In this document: piece after piece, positions 61,736-64,000 of the stretch
How positions within the stretch are numbered: the first letter of the stretch is position 1
How the letters are laid out: every line of letters starts with the position of its first letter
Assembly (NCBI GenBank): GCA_905221605.1
Contig: CAJNDS010001112.1
Location: 881,472 to 945,471, forward strand
Direction of reading: 5' to 3'
Length of the DNA: 64,000 nucleotides
Origin: Symbiodinium natans
Lineage: Eukaryota; Sar; Dinophyceae; Suessiales; Symbiodiniaceae
Program-made: the position numbers and the translations under genes
The notes under the pieces: model-generated
Databases searched by the model: none
Told to the model about the DNA's origin: nothing
Seen by the model: only the letters and a program-made list of their open reading frames with translations

Positions 61736-61978
61736 CTGGCTCGGAGCGCAGCTTTCTGTGGAATGCGCTTCTCACACGGTGGATGTTTACCACCTGCCTA
61801 CTACATTCACAACTGATCAACAGAACACTCTTCTCCAACCCTCCGAAGCTCAATTCGCTCAAAACATCTCAACACCTAGGCCCAAACCTTAAACCGTCAT
61901 GCCACACGTGAAACCAAGGCACGATGATCACAGAGCCGTGAGAACTGGTGCCTTACAACTGCTCTGACGAGAACACAG

Positions 61979-62087
61979 GTCTTCCAAAACCCCTTAATTA
62001 AGGAACATACGCTAATCTGTACAAAGGATCATTATTCCTCTCTTCTGAAGTAGGGTACATTCCTTAATTAAGGGGTTTTGGAAGATC
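61979..62087. repeat. MITE-like palindrome, GGTCTTCCAAAACCCC ends
   Basis: GGTCTTCCAAAACCCCTTAA and TTAAGGGGTTTTGGAAGATC are inverse. Located between the hydrolase exons and cassette 1. Confidence 0.7.
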
Positions 62088-62264
62088 TAAAAAACTTGCA
62101 CAAAGGGATCCAAAGAGGACAGTGACACCCACGAAGGGAAAACACGCTGTTCTGTTTTGCCGGGCTGTTAAAACCTGCCTGTCGGAAGCACATGCGTGTA
62201 CAGCTCAGCTTCCGCACGACATCTGTGAAGCACTGCGTTGCGCCGGCCAGGATTGCGCGTTCCC

Positions 62265-62787
62265 TTAGGGAGCGATAAACCTGGCCGCCTTGGCACTTGC
62301 CACGTTGGCATACCACCTGTTCGAGAGAATCGACATGTGCCCCGCACATGCGCTGGGGGTGCAGATGTCCCCGGCGTTGATGTAGAGATGATGGGGGCTG
62401 CTGGAGTCCACGGAAGAGGCAGTTAACCGCTGCTCCAGGCACTGCGAGTATGCTGGCCCGTCATAAGACTTGAGCCAGGCCTCTCCCCTCAAGGCTTGAC
62501 TGCGCCAGAGCTTGGGCCAGAAGTAGGGCTCCGCCAGCTGGAGCAGGGCTGGTGCTGGGTAGTCGAATTCTGCCTGCACCAACGGCTCCCGCATCAACTG
62601 CGCCAGTGCCAGTGTCAGGCGAAGCAGCCCAGAAAAGAGCGTCCAGAAGGGGGTCACAAAAATCCGCAAGGCTGTGAAAACATCTCCGAAGTCTGAACAG
62701 GTACTACAGCCCGTCTGCCCGCAGTGGCTTCCGTCGAAAGCCAGCAGGGCCAGCCGGTCATAGGAGCTCGCATAGTCCACCCAGAAC
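62265..62787 (-). CDS. Alpha/beta hydrolase, exon 4 (C-terminal half)
   Basis: The longest host-type open stretch outside the PLV. It starts FWVDYASSYDRLALLAFDGS right after a CAG acceptor and continues through CSTCSDFGDVFTALRIFVTP and a hydrophobic helix (FWTLFSGLLRLTLALAQL) to LYINAGDICTPSACAGHMSI, where the Asp and His fit the acid and base of a hydrolase triad. A stop follows at 62,265, unless another splice occurs before it. With the exons at 62,919, 63,247 and 63,800 it forms one gene read leftward. Confidence 0.65.
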
Positions 62788-62918
62788 CTGTACTCCCCTT
62801 AGAAACCTTATTTTTTTATTACCCTCTTGGGTTTTTTAATTATAAACAAAATTAAGAAAAACAAAAAAACTATGAAAAAAAAACAAAAAAAAACAATTCC
62901 CAAGGGGGATGTAGGAAC
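62788..62918 (-). repeat. Intron formed exactly by a MITE-like element
   Basis: The 131-nt intron (GTTCC … GTACAG) consists of an element with inverted ends CTACATCCCCCTT / AAGGGGAGTACA, flanked by the direct repeat GGTTC that supplies both junctions. Related to 56,693-56,788. Confidence 0.72.
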
Positions 62919-63013
62919 CGGCAGCTTGACAGGTGCCCTCGAGAGTGGCCGCCGACCACGACCAGCCAGGAGTCACTACCAGCATGCTTGGCCAGCTCGC
63001 TGTCCACGACATC
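62919..63013 (-). CDS. Alpha/beta hydrolase, exon 3 (nucleophile elbow)
   Basis: After a CCAG acceptor the exon reads DVVDSELAKHAGSDSWLVVV then GGHSRGHLSSC, a textbook beta-strand plus nucleophile elbow G-H-S-R-G. It ends in phase 2, and joining to exon 4 gives C-R-F-W-V-D with the frame kept. Confidence 0.72.
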
Positions 63014-63129
63014 CTGGCTTGGAAGGGGGGGGTTTAGGGTTTAGGGTTTAGGGGTTTAGGGTTTAGGGTTAGGGTATCTGGAGGCTGGAAGGGATAGTTA
63101 GCCGTGGCATGAGTACACGTACACGTACA

Positions 63130-63246
63130 CTCCCCAGAGAGCCCAATACCCCTTAACTAAAGAGTGTATTCCTGATTTTTTTAGGGGTCCTTAATATGAT
63201 TTAAGGTATATTCCCAAATTAAGGAACTTTGGGCTCTTTGGGTCTT
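63130..63246. repeat. MITE-like palindrome beside hydrolase exon 2
   Basis: CCCCAGAGAGCCCAATACCC … ACTTTGGGCTCTTTGGG, of the 58,684-58,791 family. It begins where exon 2 coding sequence ends. Confidence 0.65.
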
Positions 63247-63391
63247 TTGCCAGGCTCTAGAACTGCGGATGCGTCCTTCATTGCCGCTGCGTCGCTTCGG
63301 AAGTTCGGGTCCTGCCCCCCGCTGAAGCCTGTTCCCACGGGGTCGTAGATGCAGACGCGAGTGCTCTGTGCCAGGGCCTCTTGGACGAAGC
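63247..63391 (-). CDS. Alpha/beta hydrolase, exon 2
   Basis: Reads FVQEALAQSTRVCIYDPVGT then GFSGGQDPNFRSDAAAMKD. The YDPVGTGFSGG stretch is the conserved Asp-x-x-Gly-x-Gly-x-Ser region after strand 4 of alpha/beta hydrolases. The preceding exon ends with the same words (YFVQEA), so either the splice junction lies in this duplicated GTCCAAGAGGC or the duplication is a footprint of intron insertion. Confidence 0.7.
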
Positions 63392-63395
63392 ATAC

Positions 63396-63799
63396 GGTTT
63401 AGGGCTTAGGGCTTAGGGTTTAGGGTTTTTTTGCCACCCGTCTAGCCAAGCTTAGGGTTTAGGGTTTAGGGTTTAGGGTTTAGGGTTTAGGGTTTAGGGT
63501 TTAGGGTTTAGGGTTTAGGGTTTAGGGTTTAGGGTTTAGGGTTTTTTGCCACCCGCTTAGCTGGAGGGTTTAGGGTTTAGGGTTTAGGGTTTAGGGTTTA
63601 GGGTATACGGTTTAGGGTTTAGGGTTTGGGGTTTGGGGTTTGGGGTTTGGGGTTTAGGGTTTAGGGTTTAGGGTTTAGGTTTGAGGGTTCAGGGTTTAGG
63701 GTTTGGGGTTTAGGGTTTTTTTTGCCACCCGTCTAGCCAAGCTTAGGGTTTAGGGTTCAGGGGTTTAAGTTACGGGGTTGAGGGGTTTAGGGGTTTAGG
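63396..63799. repeat. Long punctuated telomere-like array inside a hydrolase intron
   Basis: About 45 TTTAGGG-type units interrupted three times by TTTTTTGCCACCCGYYTAGC (63,427, 63,543 and 63,718). The same interrupter occurs once near 9,784. The array fills the intron between exons 1 and 2 of the hydrolase. Confidence 0.88.
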
Positions 63800-64000
63800 A
63801 GCCTCTTGGACAAAGTACAGCGTCCCTGGAGAGGCAAGGTAGCCCGGCTCCAGGACGACCAGAGAGTTGTTGGGTTCACCTTTGCACCAATAAGCAATGG
63901 CAGTCCTTGTGTAAGCGGGTCTCGGGCTCTGACCTAAGAATACCAACATGCCAACAGACTGCGCCAAGAGCGAGATGGTGAGGATCACTGCGCAACCTCC
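63800..64000 (-). CDS. Alpha/beta hydrolase, exon 1 in window (continues off the edge)
   Basis: Open from the right edge: ILTISLLAQSVGMLVFLG, a possible membrane or signal segment, then AIAYWCKGEPNNSLVVLEPG and YLASPGTLYFVQEA. CKGEPNNSLVVLEPG matches the first strands and HG-like oxyanion region of alpha/beta hydrolases. The start codon lies outside the window or further upstream. Confidence 0.62.

Noticed and set aside
1-64000. tRNA, rRNA or dinoflagellate spliced-leader genes
   Set aside because: I looked for tRNA A/B-box-like arrangements and the spliced-leader core and recognised none.

Overview
The window is a piece of a eukaryotic nuclear genome with a complete endogenous Polinton-like virus (PLV, a virophage/Maverick relative) in the middle. 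The host is probably a dinoflagellate or another alga with plant-type telomere repeats. I infer this from hundreds of TTTAGGG/CCCTAAA units scattered inside the window, short GC-rich exons lying almost all on the minus strand from 13.8 kb to the right edge, exon ends that look like GC/GT and perhaps GA splice donors, and many short inverted-repeat elements, at least one of which forms an exact intron. No rRNA, tRNA or spliced leader was recognised, so the host assignment is an inference.

Layout. 1-13.8 kb: telomere-like arrays alternating with unique segments and MITE-like palindromes; a minus-strand thrombospondin-type exon lies near 2.1 kb and a few weak plus-strand exon candidates lie in the first 3 kb. 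13.9-26.9 kb and 49.1-61.7 kb: one minus-strand locus made of a four-exon cassette (A-B-D-C) repeated 22 times. The exons encode short Asn-X-Ser/Thr-rich, acidic peptides. Cassettes 13-22 form an array with units of 0.9-1.1 kb (1.08 kb in the youngest part), and cassettes 5-9 form an array with units of about 0.85 kb. 62.3-64 kb: minus-strand exons of an alpha/beta hydrolase with a G-H-S-R-G nucleophile elbow, continuing off the right edge.

27,170-49,096: the PLV. It has terminal inverted repeats of about 180 bp and is flanked by the 5-bp duplication TATAT. It lies in the intron between exon D (49.15 kb) and exon C (26.95 kb) of cassette 11. Its AT-rich core carries a packaging ATPase, a major capsid protein, a minor capsid (penton) protein, a trimeric fibre with an S74 chaperone end, a GIY-YIG nuclease, a small lipase, an rve integrase, a 1,299-residue polymerase-helicase fusion, and small zinc-finger and coiled-coil proteins. 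All the large genes are open, so the copy looks intact. Structural genes (fibre, MCP, GIY-YIG, lipase) run leftward and penton plus accessory virion candidates run rightward from a shared intergenic region at 36.4 kb. Polymerase and integrase face away from each other at 43.9 kb.

The most unusual part is the right end of the PLV (45.3-48.95 kb). Between integrase and right TIR lies a host-like, higher-GC, intron-bearing gene. Its four exons join into one 733-codon frame encoding at least two ubiquitin-like domains, one ending in LRLRGG. Two of its introns are near-identical copies (302 and 303 nt). Next to it is a 22-bp tandem repeat whose unit matches the outermost bases of the viral TIR. 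I see this as a PLV that carries a captured or co-opted spliced ubiquitin-like gene.
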